Source: Lonepinella koalarum (GTDB taxonomy: Bacteria; Pseudomonadota; Gammaproteobacteria; Enterobacterales; Pasteurellaceae). From it: a stretch of 64,000 bases of DNA. A program made the translations under genes and the position numbers. Below the pieces are notes generated by a model. That model was given only the letters and a program-made list of their open reading frames with translations. It ran no database searches and had not been told where the DNA came from. The stretch covers positions 992,001 to 1,056,000 of the forward strand of contig NZ_CP170642.1 in the NCBI RefSeq assembly GCF_042926695.1, given 5' to 3'. Positions 16,996 to 25,800 of this stretch are shown here, in pieces; within the stretch, counting starts at the first letter, position 1; every line of letters starts with the position of its first letter.

Positions 16996-17652
16996 TTACT
17001 TATTAATCAAACTTAAAAATTCTTTACGTGTTTCCCGATCTTCAAGGAATACGCCACCAAAAGCTGATGTTACCGTGTAACTATTGCTATCTTTAATTCC
17101 CCTGCATTTCACACAAAAATGGGTAGCTTTGACATAAACTGCCACATCTTCTGTTTCCAAAATGGTTTGGAATGCCAACAAAACTTGTTCAGTTAAACGC
17201 TCTTGCACTTGTGGACGTTGTGCAAAAAACGCTATCACGCGATTAATTTTGGATAATCCAATCACCCATTTTTTCGGGTAATACGCTACTGATACTGTGC
17301 CATCAATAGTGACAAAATGATGTTCACAAGTGCTGGTTAAAGTTACGTCATTGACTAATACCATTTCGCTCACTTTCATGCGATTTTCAATGTTGGTAAT
17401 CTTCGGAAAATTGGCATAATCTAAGCCACTGAAAATCTCATCCACAAACATCTTCGCCAAACGGTGTGGAGTTTCTTCAATACTATCATCAGTTAAATCC
17501 AGCCCAATTAACGTCAACACATCTCGCATTTTTTGTTCAATTTCATCACGACGTTGATCTTTGCTTTTGGTCAAGTTTATCATCGGGGTTTCAATCCCTT
17601 TCGCCACTAAAGCATCTCGTACCTTAATCGCTTCTGCTAAAATATTGCTCAT
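16996..17652 (-). CDS. folE: GTP cyclohydrolase I
   Basis: A 218-residue enzyme that opens GTP to 7,8-dihydroneopterin triphosphate for folate synthesis. Zinc ligands are visible in TCEHHF (Cys and His) and FCVKCRGI (second Cys). Divergent from moeA with 132 bp between, the same arrangement as in H. influenzae. The pairing is metabolically neat because MoaA also uses GTP. Confidence 0.97.
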   Translation of the reverse strand: MSNILAEAIKVRDALVAKGIETPMINLTKSKDQRRDEIEQKMRDVLTLIGLDLTDDSIEETPHRLAKMFVDEIFSGLDYANFPKITNIENRMKVSEMVLVNDVTLTSTCEHHFVTIDGTVSVAYYPKKWVIGLSKINRVIAFFAQRPQVQERLTEQVLLAFQTILETEDVAVYVKATHFCVKCRGIKDSNSYTVTSAFGGVFLEDRETRKEFLSLINK

Positions 17653-17784
17653 TTACGACTCCAATAAAATAATGGGCTATTCTAACAAACATTCAGCTAA
17701 GAATAAAATGAGATTATCATTAACGAGATGAAAAGTTTTAGTATAGAATAGGGATATGATTAATATTCAACAAATAGGATTACT

Positions 17785-18996
17785 ATGCTCACCCTACAAC
17801 AAGCTCTAGATAAAATTCTCAATACATTACCAACGCCAACCATTCATCAGCAAATTTCCATTGAACAAGCAATAAATTTAGTTTGTGCCGAAGATGTAAT
17901 TTCACCGATTAACGTACCGTCTTTTGATAATTCGGCAATGGACGGTTATGCGATTCGTTTGGCAGATGTAGAAAACTCCTTAACCCTTTCGGTAGCTGGC
18001 AAATCCTTTGCCGGCAATCCCTTTACAGGGAAATGGGAGGCACAAAGTGCGGTACGAATCATGACTGGCGCAATGTTACCACAAGGGGCGGATAGCGTGG
18101 TGATACAAGAAGATGTCTCGCTCAATGATGATGGTTCAATTACACTTGCCGCGGTACCGAAAAATAATCAAAATATTCGTCGAATTGGAGAAGATGTGAA
18201 AGTGGGTGATGTGGTACTAAAAAAAGGACAAAAACTTAGCGCAGTTTCCTTACCATTATTAGCATCGCTTGGCATTACGAAAGTTGCCGTGTATCCACGC
18301 TTAAAAGTGGCTGTGCTTTCTACTGGAGATGAACTTGTGCCGGTAGGAAAACCATTGCAAACAGGACAAATTTACGATACTAACCGTTTTTGCGTGAAAT
18401 TAATGCTCGAAAAACTCGGTTGCGACGTGTTGGATTTTGGTATTTTACCTGATGATGAACAACAATTTGAACACGCCTTTTTACAAGCTCAAGCCCAAGC
18501 AGATTTGTTAATTACGAGTGGTGGCGTATCCGTAGGAGAAGCAGATTTCACTAAAACTGTGTTAGAAAAAGTGGGAAACGTGAATTTCTGGAAATTAGCC
18601 ATGAAACCGGGTAAGCCGTTTGCCTTTGGAAAATTACCGAATGCTTGGTTCTGTGGTTTACCGGGGAATCCTGTGTCTGCCTTAGTCACTTTCTATCAAC
18701 TTGTGCAACCTGTGATCGCTCGTTTATCAGGAGCGAACTATCAGCCAGCTACCCTATTACACGCGGTAGCCGTAGCCCCCATGAAAAAAGCCGTAGGGCG
18801 TTTAGATTTTCAGCGTGGTTTTTATCAAGTCAATGCTCAAGGACAAATTGAAGTTTATCCTGTCGGTTTTCAAGGGTCGCATTTGTTTAGCGCTTTTGTA
18901 AAAAGCAACTGTTTTATTCGTCTTGAACAAGCGCGTGGCAATGTAGCAATAGGCGAGACCGTGATGATTGAGCCATTTAGTGATTTATTGGGGTAA
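17785..18996 (+). CDS. moeA: Molybdopterin molybdotransferase MoeA
   Basis: A 403-residue enzyme that inserts molybdate into adenylated molybdopterin. FDNSAMDGYA, TGAMLPQGADSVVIQED, the MPT-binding-fold motif STGDEL, TSGGVSVGEADF and the AMKPGKPFAFG/GLPGNPVSALV segments appear in the expected order. Its TAA overlaps the moeB ATG by one base (TAATG). Confidence 0.97.
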   Translation: MLTLQQALDKILNTLPTPTIHQQISIEQAINLVCAEDVISPINVPSFDNSAMDGYAIRLADVENSLTLSVAGKSFAGNPFTGKWEAQSAVRIMTGAMLPQGADSVVIQEDVSLNDDGSITLAAVPKNNQNIRRIGEDVKVGDVVLKKGQKLSAVSLPLLASLGITKVAVYPRLKVAVLSTGDELVPVGKPLQTGQIYDTNRFCVKLMLEKLGCDVLDFGILPDDEQQFEHAFLQAQAQADLLITSGGVSVGEADFTKTVLEKVGNVNFWKLAMKPGKPFAFGKLPNAWFCGLPGNPVSALVTFYQLVQPVIARLSGANYQPATLLHAVAVAPMKKAVGRLDFQRGFYQVNAQGQIEVYPVGFQGSHLFSAFVKSNCFIRLEQARGNVAIGETVMIEPFSDLLG

Positions 18997-19721
18997 TGAT
19001 GGCAGAATTAACTTATCAAGAAGAACTGCGTTATAACCGCCAAATTATTTTAAAAGCCGTGGATTTTGCTGGTCAGGAAAAACTTAAGGATAGCCGAATG
19101 TTGATTGTGGGTTTAGGCGGATTGGGGTGTTCTGCCAGTCAGTATTTAGCGGCAGCCGGGATAGGACATTTGACTTTATTGGATTTTGATACGGTGTCGC
19201 TTTCTAACTTACAGCGACAAGTGTTACACACCGATGAACGAATTGATATGCCAAAGGTACTATCTGCTAAAATTGCCTTGCAGACCATCAATCCTCATAT
19301 TGAGATTACAGCACTCAACCAAAAACTTGATAAAGAAAAATTAGCTCAATTAATACCGCAGTTTGATGTGGTACTAGATTGTACCGATAATGTAGAAAGC
19401 CGTAATCAATTAGATCGCTGTTGTGAATTAGCCAAAGTGCCTTTAGTTTCCGGCTCAGCTATTCGAATGGAAGGGCAAATTTCAGTGTTCACCTATGAAC
19501 CCAATACACCGACTTATCGCCATTTAAGCCAATTATTTGGTGATAATAGCCTAAGTTGTGTTGAAGCCGGTATCTTGTCACCCTTGGTGGGTATTGTTGG
19601 CTCAATTCAAGCATTAGAAGCGATCAAAGTGCGGTTAAAAATCGGAAATGTTTTAACCGGACGATTATTGATGATTGACGGGTATTCCATGCATTTTCGG
19701 GAAATTAAATTGCCTTGTTGA
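18996..19721 (+). CDS. moeB: Molybdopterin-synthase adenylyltransferase MoeB, lacking the zinc cysteines
   Basis: A 241-residue E1-like enzyme that adenylates the MoaD C-terminus. The nucleotide loop VGLGGLGCSASQYLAAAG, R74 in NLQRQ and the catalytic Asp131 of DCTDN are intact, as is CVEAGILSPLVG. E. coli MoeB binds structural zinc through two CxxC pairs. Here the first pair reads T173-YR-H176 (PTYRHLSQLF) and the protein stops at FREIKLPC before the second, so all four ligands are absent. ATG at 18999 is an alternative start. Downstream is a decayed second copy (21616). Confidence 0.92.
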   Translation: MMAELTYQEELRYNRQIILKAVDFAGQEKLKDSRMLIVGLGGLGCSASQYLAAAGIGHLTLLDFDTVSLSNLQRQVLHTDERIDMPKVLSAKIALQTINPHIEITALNQKLDKEKLAQLIPQFDVVLDCTDNVESRNQLDRCCELAKVPLVSGSAIRMEGQISVFTYEPNTPTYRHLSQLFGDNSLSCVEAGILSPLVGIVGSIQALEAIKVRLKIGNVLTGRLLMIDGYSMHFREIKLPC

Positions 19722-19886
19722 TTTCATTGCCCTTTTCCCTTTATAATTCCACTCGTGCGATATTTTCGCGCTTCATTGATATATTGCAAGTTTTGTGTAT
19801 AGGAAATGAGCCAATCTGAATCTCAATTCATATCATCATTGTTATACCTTTCTTGTGTTTTTTCACTTACATTTTATGGACATTTT

Positions 19887-21107
19887 ATGCAAGAAATTTG
19901 GCAACAATTTAAACAAAATTATCTCGTTAAGTTTTGGAATCCCACGGTTGCTGTCGTTGCTGCTGGTTTGCTTTCTGCTTACTATTTCGGCTTAACGGGC
20001 ACATATTGGGCGGTGACTGGGGAATTTACGCGTTGGGGCGGACATGTTTTACAAAATCTTGGAGTGGACTTATCCGACTGGGGCTATTACAAACTGATCG
20101 GCTTACAGGGTACAGTGTTAGATCGTGTGGATGGTGTGATGATTTTGGGCATGTTTGCGGGCTGTATTGCCGCTGCACTCTGGGCAAACAACGTCAAAAT
20201 CCGTATGCCACAAAATAAAATCCGTATTGTGCAAGCCTTAGTGGGAGGTGCATTGGCGGGTTTTGGAGCAAGATTGGCGATGGGCTGTAATTTAGCATCA
20301 CTTTTCACTGGGATTCCACAATTTTCTGTGCATGCTTGGTTTTTCACCATTGCTACCGCTATCGGTACTTATGCAGGTGTGCGTTTTACTTTGCTACCGA
20401 TTTTCCGTGTTCCCTTAAAAATCACCAAAGGGGCGACCAAAGTCAAAGAAAGTAACCCAAATCAAGCGAAATTTCGCTTTAAACTAGGTGTGGTAATTTT
20501 TATCATTTATCTACTCCTTTCTTTTTATGTGATGCAAAATTCAATGAAACTCGGCTTTGCAATGTTGTTTGGGTTAGCTTTTGGTTTATTGATTGAACGG
20601 GCTCAAATTTGCTTTACTTCGGCTTTCCGAGATTTATGGGTAACCGGACGTGCCTACATGAGTAAAGCCATTATTTACGGTATGTTAATCGGTACAATTG
20701 GCGTATTTAGTTATGTGCAACTAGGCATGAATCCGAAAATTATGTGGGCTGGTCCAAATGCCATTATCGGTGGTTTATTATTCGGTTTTGGTATCGTTCT
20801 TGCTGGTGGTTGTGAAACAGGCTGGATGTATCGCGCAATGGAAGGTCAAGTACATTTTTGGTGGGTCGGTATCGGTAATGTAGCAGGCTCTACCCTACTG
20901 GCTTATTGGTGGGATGATCTTGCTCCGGTACTAGCCCTAGATTATGAAAAAATCAATCTACTCAAATCATTCGGCGCTGTAGGTGGATTAATCGTCAATT
21001 ATAGCCTAATGATTATTTGTTTAGTCGCCGTGATTTGGTGGGAAAAACGTTTCTTACGCAAAGCCAAAGAACGTGTTGCACTCACCAATACTTATACTAT
21101 TCGTTAA
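19887..21107 (+). CDS. YeeE/YedE-family membrane transporter (sulfur or selenium compound import)
   Basis: A 406-residue polytopic protein with about ten membrane helices in two repeats; conserved membrane cysteines occur in GARLAMGCNLASLFTG, ERAQICFTSAFRD and LAGGCETGWMYRAMEGQ, as in the YedE/TsuA family whose characterised member imports thiosulfate. The frame opens at 19806, but there AGGA is one base from the ATG; the ATG at 19887 has better spacing, so I use it. It is followed by the TusA-like yedF after 18 nt. Substrate (thiosulfate versus selenium compound) is unresolved. Confidence 0.82.
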   Translation: MQEIWQQFKQNYLVKFWNPTVAVVAAGLLSAYYFGLTGTYWAVTGEFTRWGGHVLQNLGVDLSDWGYYKLIGLQGTVLDRVDGVMILGMFAGCIAAALWANNVKIRMPQNKIRIVQALVGGALAGFGARLAMGCNLASLFTGIPQFSVHAWFFTIATAIGTYAGVRFTLLPIFRVPLKITKGATKVKESNPNQAKFRFKLGVVIFIIYLLLSFYVMQNSMKLGFAMLFGLAFGLLIERAQICFTSAFRDLWVTGRAYMSKAIIYGMLIGTIGVFSYVQLGMNPKIMWAGPNAIIGGLLFGFGIVLAGGCETGWMYRAMEGQVHFWWVGIGNVAGSTLLAYWWDDLAPVLALDYEKINLLKSFGAVGGLIVNYSLMIICLVAVIWWEKRFLRKAKERVALTNTYTIR

Positions 21108-21125
21108 TATAAAAAGGAAATAAAT

Positions 21126-21395
21126 ATGGCATTTACCATCATTGAAAAATTAGATAAAGATCCCAAAGACATTGTCCCCACTTACAGCTTAGATATGCTC
21201 GGCGAACCCTGTCCTTATCCTGCGATTGCGACACTTGAAACGATGCCGACCTTAAAAGACGGGGAAATTCTTGAAGTATTAAGCGACTGTGCTCAATCTA
21301 TTAACAATATTCCTGTTGATGCCAGAAATCACGGTTATAAAATGTTAAGCATTGAGCAAGATGGAGCAACCTTGCGGTATTTGATTCAAAAATAA
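21126..21395 (+). CDS. TusA-like sulfurtransferase (YedF family)
   Basis: An 89-residue SirA/TusA-fold protein. The active cysteine is in LDMLGEPCPYPAIATLE (CPxP motif); this family carries persulfide sulfur or accompanies selenium metabolism. The short N-terminal extension (FTIIEKLDKDPKDIVPTYS) before the motif fits YedF better than TusA itself. The ribosome site AAAAGGAAA precedes the ATG. It likely takes sulfur entering by the adjacent YedE-type transporter. Confidence 0.86.
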   Translation: MAFTIIEKLDKDPKDIVPTYSLDMLGEPCPYPAIATLETMPTLKDGEILEVLSDCAQSINNIPVDARNHGYKMLSIEQDGATLRYLIQK

Positions 21396-21413
21396 CATTT
21401 TTATAAATAAATG

Positions 21414-21445
21414 TGCGGTGAAAACTTGTTAAGTTTTTCACCGCA
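21414..21445 (+). terminator. Terminator after yedF (uptake-sequence-like hairpin)
   Basis: TGCGGTGAAAACTT (21414-21427) and AAGTTTTTCACCGCA (21431-21445) form a long stem with a tiny loop, 18 bp after the yedF stop. Confidence 0.75.
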
Positions 21446-21478
21446 GTTTACATTGATGATAATTAAAAATTAACCATC

Positions 21479-21584
21479 TTATTCTCCCCAACGCCAGTTA
21501 CATGGATTTCTGAAGATGACTATTAAAAAATGATCGATGAAATCAGGTAAATGTTTCACTTCTTGTAAATTGGCTAAAACCGAG
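21479..21584 (-). pseudogene. Unidentified C-terminal coding remnant
   Basis: The minus strand has an open stretch of about 39 codons ending in a stop, with protein-like composition (SVLANLQEVKHLPDFIDH then IFRNPCNWRWGE), but no start codon and an in-frame stop just upstream. It looks like the tail of a lost gene. I do not recognise the family. It lies in the 633-bp gap between yedF and the YeiH-type gene, beside the moeB relic. Confidence 0.3.
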
Positions 21585-21615
21585 TTTCTATAATTTAGTT
21601 AATAATGCTGTTTTA

Positions 21616-21867
21616 GACTTAATATTTTTAGCTGAAATGATACAGCAATTTGACGTAGTAAGAGATTACACCGATAATGCGAGAAACTGTAGTCAATTAA
21701 ATTATTACCTATATTATCCAAATATTGTTAATCGCTATTTAAGCTTATAGCAATAACGCTTTAAGTCATATTAAAGTTAGTGTGCTTTTTGCTTTTCATC
21801 TATAGCGCGCTTAGAGAGCTCTATTCAATCGTTGGAAATAGCTCGCTGTATGGTTAAATTTGGATAA
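21616..21867 (+). pseudogene. Decayed second copy of moeB (or close thiF-like paralogue)
   Basis: In one frame, with several internal stops, the translation follows the intact MoeB: LAEMIQQFDVVRDYTDN versus LAQLIPQFDVVLDCTDN (12 of 17 identical), then YYPNIVNRYLS versus YEPNTPTYRHLS after a deletion of roughly 25 codons, then SSIQSLEIARCMVKFG versus GSIQALEAIKVRLKIG. Stops TAG, TAA, TAA and TAG interrupt the middle. The 5' third is gone. The remaining bases of this gap (to 22028) show nothing else that I can support. Confidence 0.72.
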
Positions 21868-22028
21868 CGTTTCAATTGGGTAGTGATGAATAATGACTAT
21901 TTTTTCATGATATTTCGTGAAATAAAAATACTTTGTTAATTTGATTTTTTAATTCGACGTATTTATTCCTTTTGAATAAATCGTTTATCTACTTTTTTAT
22001 TTATAAATTAGGATTTAGGGGTACTGCA

Positions 22029-23036
22029 ATGAAAAACTCATTGTTCGGTTTAGTTATTGTTGGCATTCTTACGCTCATTGCCAAAATACTTTCGTTAACG
22101 AATATCGCCAATGCGTTCCATCTTGGCGCATTAACGCTCGCGATTTTGTTTGGCTTATTCATCGGTAATACGCTTTATCCGAAATGGCAACATCAAGCTC
22201 AAGATGGCGTAACATTTGCAAAAGGAAAATTGTTACGTATTGGGATTGTGTTATATGGTTTCCATATCACTTTTCAAGATATTGCTCATGTAGGTGCAAA
22301 TGCCATTATTTGTGATGCAATTATGCTGATTTTTACCTTTTTTATTACCTATGCATTAGGCATTTATTTCTTGAAGATCGACAAACAAATTGTCTATCTT
22401 ACCGCTTCAGGATGTAGCATTTGTGGTGCAGCTGCCATTTTAGCGACTGAACCTGTGGTAAAATCAGATTCACATAAGGTTTCTGTCGCCATTGCATTAA
22501 TCGTGATTTTCGGCACTATTTCAATGTTTCTCTATCCTATTTTATATGATTATATTCAAGGACTAACCGATAACCAATTTGGTATTTATATCGGTTCTTC
22601 CGTCCATGAAGTGGCTCAAGTTTATACGGCGGGGAAAAATATTAATCCAGAAGTCGCTGATATTTCGGTGATCACCAAAATGTTACGCGTCATGATGCTT
22701 GCTCCATTTTTAATTGTACTGTCATTTTATTTACACAAACAACAAAACCAAACCGATCAAAAAAGTCAATTTAATATGCCTTGGTTTGCATTATATTTTG
22801 TTTTAGTTGCCATGTTTAATTCTTTTAAATTATTGCCGGAACCCTTAGTCCAACTCTTAATTCAACTGGATGGCATTTTACTGATGATGTCAATGGTGGC
22901 ATTAGGTTTAACTACACATATTAGTGCCATTAAACAAGCTGGGATAAAACCATTAATTTTAGGTTTCTTAGTATTTTTATGGTTAGTTATTGGGGGATTT
23001 GTGGTGAATTTGGGAATGCAGAATTTATTTGACTGA
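22029..23036 (+). CDS. YeiH/UPF0324-family membrane protein (putative sulfate exporter)
   Basis: A 335-residue protein with about ten hydrophobic helices and the family signature ASGCSICGAAAI around residue 125, plus SSVHEVAQVYTAG. The ATG at 22029 follows AGGATTTAGGGG and gives the expected N-terminus; the longer frame adds a non-homologous stretch. The family is annotated as a putative sulfate or sulfonate exporter, on limited evidence. A hairpin terminator follows. Confidence 0.83.
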   Translation: MKNSLFGLVIVGILTLIAKILSLTNIANAFHLGALTLAILFGLFIGNTLYPKWQHQAQDGVTFAKGKLLRIGIVLYGFHITFQDIAHVGANAIICDAIMLIFTFFITYALGIYFLKIDKQIVYLTASGCSICGAAAILATEPVVKSDSHKVSVAIALIVIFGTISMFLYPILYDYIQGLTDNQFGIYIGSSVHEVAQVYTAGKNINPEVADISVITKMLRVMMLAPFLIVLSFYLHKQQNQTDQKSQFNMPWFALYFVLVAMFNSFKLLPEPLVQLLIQLDGILLMMSMVALGLTTHISAIKQAGIKPLILGFLVFLWLVIGGFVVNLGMQNLFD

Positions 23037-23050
23037 TTATCTCATAAACG

Positions 23051-23079
23051 GCGGTGAAAAGATCGAAAATTTTCACCGC
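23051..23079. terminator. Bidirectional hairpin terminator
   Basis: GCGGTGAAAA (23051-23060) and TTTTCACCGC (23070-23079) form a 10-bp stem between the convergent YeiH-like and DsrE-like genes; the right arm continues into an uptake core. Confidence 0.75.
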
Positions 23080-23096
23080 ACTTCACATCAATAATA

Positions 23097-23453
23097 CTAA
23101 AAATTGATCACTTTATCCGCCCACAATGTCCAAGCGGACACATCATCCAATGTACCTACACTGACCCCTTGTACTAACGGTAAATGTGTAATGCCACGAG
23201 CTTTAGTACAGCTGGTGCAAAGTTTAGCTTCTGCCCCTAAGCCCGTTAATACTTCTAAAGTTTGTTGTACATTGTAACCATCATTCGGATTTTGACCTGC
23301 AAGCCCCGCTAATACTGAATCAGAGAAGAAAAAGGCTTTGATTTCCACTTCTTTACCATTTTCTTCTAATAAATTTACCGCAAAACGCAAGCCGTTAAAG
23401 GTTTTTTCTGTGCCATAGGGTGATTCGTTAAAAATAAATAATAGTTTTTGCAT
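23097..23453 (-). CDS. DsrE-family protein (YchN-like)
   Basis: A 118-residue protein of the DsrE/F fold found in sulfur-relay proteins. Two cysteines occur in LCTSCTKARGI, a position used for persulfide chemistry in relatives, and DDVSAWTLWADKVINF is the typical C-terminus of the YchN-like branch. GAGGAC before the ATG at 23453 decides the start. It is 16 nt behind the NCS2 permease gene and may be cotranscribed with it. Confidence 0.85.
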   Translation of the reverse strand: MQKLLFIFNESPYGTEKTFNGLRFAVNLLEENGKEVEIKAFFFSDSVLAGLAGQNPNDGYNVQQTLEVLTGLGAEAKLCTSCTKARGITHLPLVQGVSVGTLDDVSAWTLWADKVINF

Positions 23454-23469
23454 AATATGTCCTCGTTGT

Positions 23470-24765
23470 TTAGCCAACCCAAATAAATTTGATTAAGAAT
23501 AAAATAGATACCGCCCAAACAGATCCATTGATTTCTTTCCAACGACCAGTACAGGCTTTCATAATGCAGTAAGTAATAAAACCAAAGGCAATGCCTTCCG
23601 TAATAGAATAAGTAAATGGCATGATTGCGGTGGTAATAAAGGCTGGCGTGGCTTCGGTTAAATCATGCCATTCCACTTCGATTAAGCTAGATGCCATTAA
23701 GATGCCGACAAACACCAATGCTCCTGCTGTCGCATAAGCGGGTACTAAACCAGCTAATGGTGAGAAGAAAATGGTTAATAGGAATAATACCCCCACGACA
23801 ACCGCCGTTAAGCCAGTGCGACCACCGACAGAGACCCCTGAACCACTTTCAATATAAGTACTAATCGCCGATGTTCCCATAAATGAACCCACCATGGCAG
23901 ATGTACTATCCACTAATAAGGCTTGTTTCATTTTCGGGAAACGTCCTTGTTCATCCGCAAAACCCGCTTTGGTGGTCACCGCAATTAATGTCCCAGATGA
24001 ATCGAACAGGTTGACTAATAAGAAAGAAAAGATAATTCCGAGCAAACCTAAATCAAATGCCCCAGCAATATCCACTTGCCCAACCACAGAATCTAAACTT
24101 GGTGGCATTGACATAATACCGCTAAATTGTACGGTAGGATCAAAAATTAAGGCTAAGGCGGTAATCACCACGATAGACACTAACACACCTGAATGAATAC
24201 CTTTCGCAGATAACACGACAATAATAAAAAAGCCTAAAATTCCCATCAAGATGGTGGGATCGTGCAAATCGCCTAAAGCAACCAAGGTAGCCTCATTCGG
24301 AATAATTAATCCCATATTTTTGAAACCGATTAAGGCAATTAATAAACCGATCCCCGCTCCGATCCCAACACGCAAGCCCTTGGGAATAGCCGACATAAAC
24401 CAGTAACGAATTTGTAATACAGTGAGCAAGAATAAGCCAACTGAGCCTAGAAAAATGGCGCCCATCCCCACTTGCCAAGAATAGCCCATTTTTAACACCA
24501 CACCATAGGCGAAAAAAGCGTTTAATCCCATCGCTGGAGCAAGAGCAATCGGCAAGTTACTAAACAAGCCCATAGCAATTGTACCAAATGCGGCAATTAA
24601 ACAAGTGGTGACAAATACCACTTGGGTATCCATGCCTGCGACACCTAATACAGATGGGTTAACAAACACAATATAAACCATCGTGAAAAAGGTGGTAATC
24701 CCGGCGATCACTTCAGTTTTGGCATTGCTACCTTTTTGTTTTAGCTGAAAAAATTTTTCTAGCAT
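23470..24765 (-). CDS. NCS2-family purine permease (AzgA/PbuG type)
   Basis: A 431-residue transporter with about 12-14 membrane helices. Signatures are AGITTFFTMVYIVFVNP, APAMGLNAFFAYGV and FDSSGTLIAV followed by GTSAISTYIESGSGVSVGGRTGLTAV, typical of the adenine or guanine/hypoxanthine proton symporters. It is a relative of the permease at 55345 but clearly distinct. It is 17 nt downstream of usg. Confidence 0.9.
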   Translation of the reverse strand: MLEKFFQLKQKGSNAKTEVIAGITTFFTMVYIVFVNPSVLGVAGMDTQVVFVTTCLIAAFGTIAMGLFSNLPIALAPAMGLNAFFAYGVVLKMGYSWQVGMGAIFLGSVGLFLLTVLQIRYWFMSAIPKGLRVGIGAGIGLLIALIGFKNMGLIIPNEATLVALGDLHDPTILMGILGFFIIVVLSAKGIHSGVLVSIVVITALALIFDPTVQFSGIMSMPPSLDSVVGQVDIAGAFDLGLLGIIFSFLLVNLFDSSGTLIAVTTKAGFADEQGRFPKMKQALLVDSTSAMVGSFMGTSAISTYIESGSGVSVGGRTGLTAVVVGVLFLLTIFFSPLAGLVPAYATAGALVFVGILMASSLIEVEWHDLTEATPAFITTAIMPFTYSITEGIAFGFITYCIMKACTGRWKEINGSVWAVSILFLIKFIWVG

Positions 24766-24782
24766 ATTGATTCCTTAAGTAT

Positions 24783-25739
24783 TTAAGATTGTTGATTAAA
24801 AATTCTTGCTAACAAATTGATCGCTAAGAAAGCCAAATTAAAACGTTGTTCATCCGCGACCGTCCAAAATTCTACGCCATTTTCTATCACTTTCAAATCA
24901 CTAATATGCAATTTAACTGTTTCTTCATTATTTTCCTGTTCACCATTTAATACAGGTGTTATTTTTTCGTCTAATTGAATAAAGTCATTTTGTTGGTATG
25001 CAGATTTCACCACATCAATATCTATAGCATAATCAGAAAATGCGCTAATTTTTTGCGCTAAACCGTAAAATACGGGTACTTGAATACTATGCAACACCAC
25101 ATTCAAACTCGGAAAAATCTTACTTAATTGCACTGAAAAATCATGATGATGTGGCGAAACATCAAAGGCAAGGCGCTGTTCATCTTCATCTAACGGAATG
25201 CCATTTAACAATCTTGCGGTTTGCCCGACTAACTTAGTCACAGTTTCGCCACTATGATAAGATGCTGGCAACAAGGAACTAATAATCACTTGATTTAATG
25301 GATAATGTTCCATTAAGGATGCTAATGCTAAAACAATTTGACTCACTTGTGGATTCGGCAAACAGACTATGTTACGTTGTCGCAAATTCCCTAATTGTTC
25401 ATCATTTACGGTTGGTACCACCACTGGCACACCTGAAATAGATGCGCACACGCCCAACATATCAATCACCACACAACCACTTTCTGCGGCATTCGCAATA
25501 TGTGTCGCCTGAGCTGTTTCACCAGCAAATAGTACACAATCAAAATCGCCCCAATTTACATCTTCTGTAGCAATTTGTGCCACGGCTTTATTATTAAAAC
25601 GTACACCTTGTTCTTCATTGAAAGGATAAATTTCCACAATGGATAGCTGACCGACATTTAGCTCACTTTGTTGTAAAAAATCCGCTATTTTTTCACAAAG
25701 ATCAAATTCTGCGGCAATAGCGATATTTAATTTATTCAT
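24783..25739 (-). CDS. usg: USG-1-like protein (aspartate-semialdehyde dehydrogenase homologue, no catalytic Cys)
   Basis: A 318-residue homologue of Asd. The Rossmann part and dimerisation part are recognisable, but where Asd has its catalytic cysteine (the NC motif) this protein reads VCLPNPQVSQIV, so it should not be an active dehydrogenase. This is the known state of the USG-1 branch, found upstream of truA in E. coli but not linked to truA here. Function unknown. Confidence 0.82.
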   Translation of the reverse strand: MNKLNIAIAAEFDLCEKIADFLQQSELNVGQLSIVEIYPFNEEQGVRFNNKAVAQIATEDVNWGDFDCVLFAGETAQATHIANAAESGCVVIDMLGVCASISGVPVVVPTVNDEQLGNLRQRNIVCLPNPQVSQIVLALASLMEHYPLNQVIISSLLPASYHSGETVTKLVGQTARLLNGIPLDEDEQRLAFDVSPHHHDFSVQLSKIFPSLNVVLHSIQVPVFYGLAQKISAFSDYAIDIDVVKSAYQQNDFIQLDEKITPVLNGEQENNEETVKLHISDLKVIENGVEFWTVADEQRFNLAFLAINLLARIFNQQS

Positions 25740-25800
25740 TTTTTGTTCTCGTCGTAATAAAATAACGCTACATTCTATACTTTTTCAGGAAGAAAAGAAA

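Noticed and set aside
19806..19886. Longer N-terminus for the YedE-type transporter.
   Set aside because: Its AGGA is one base from the ATG and the added segment is not conserved in the family; kept only as an alternative.
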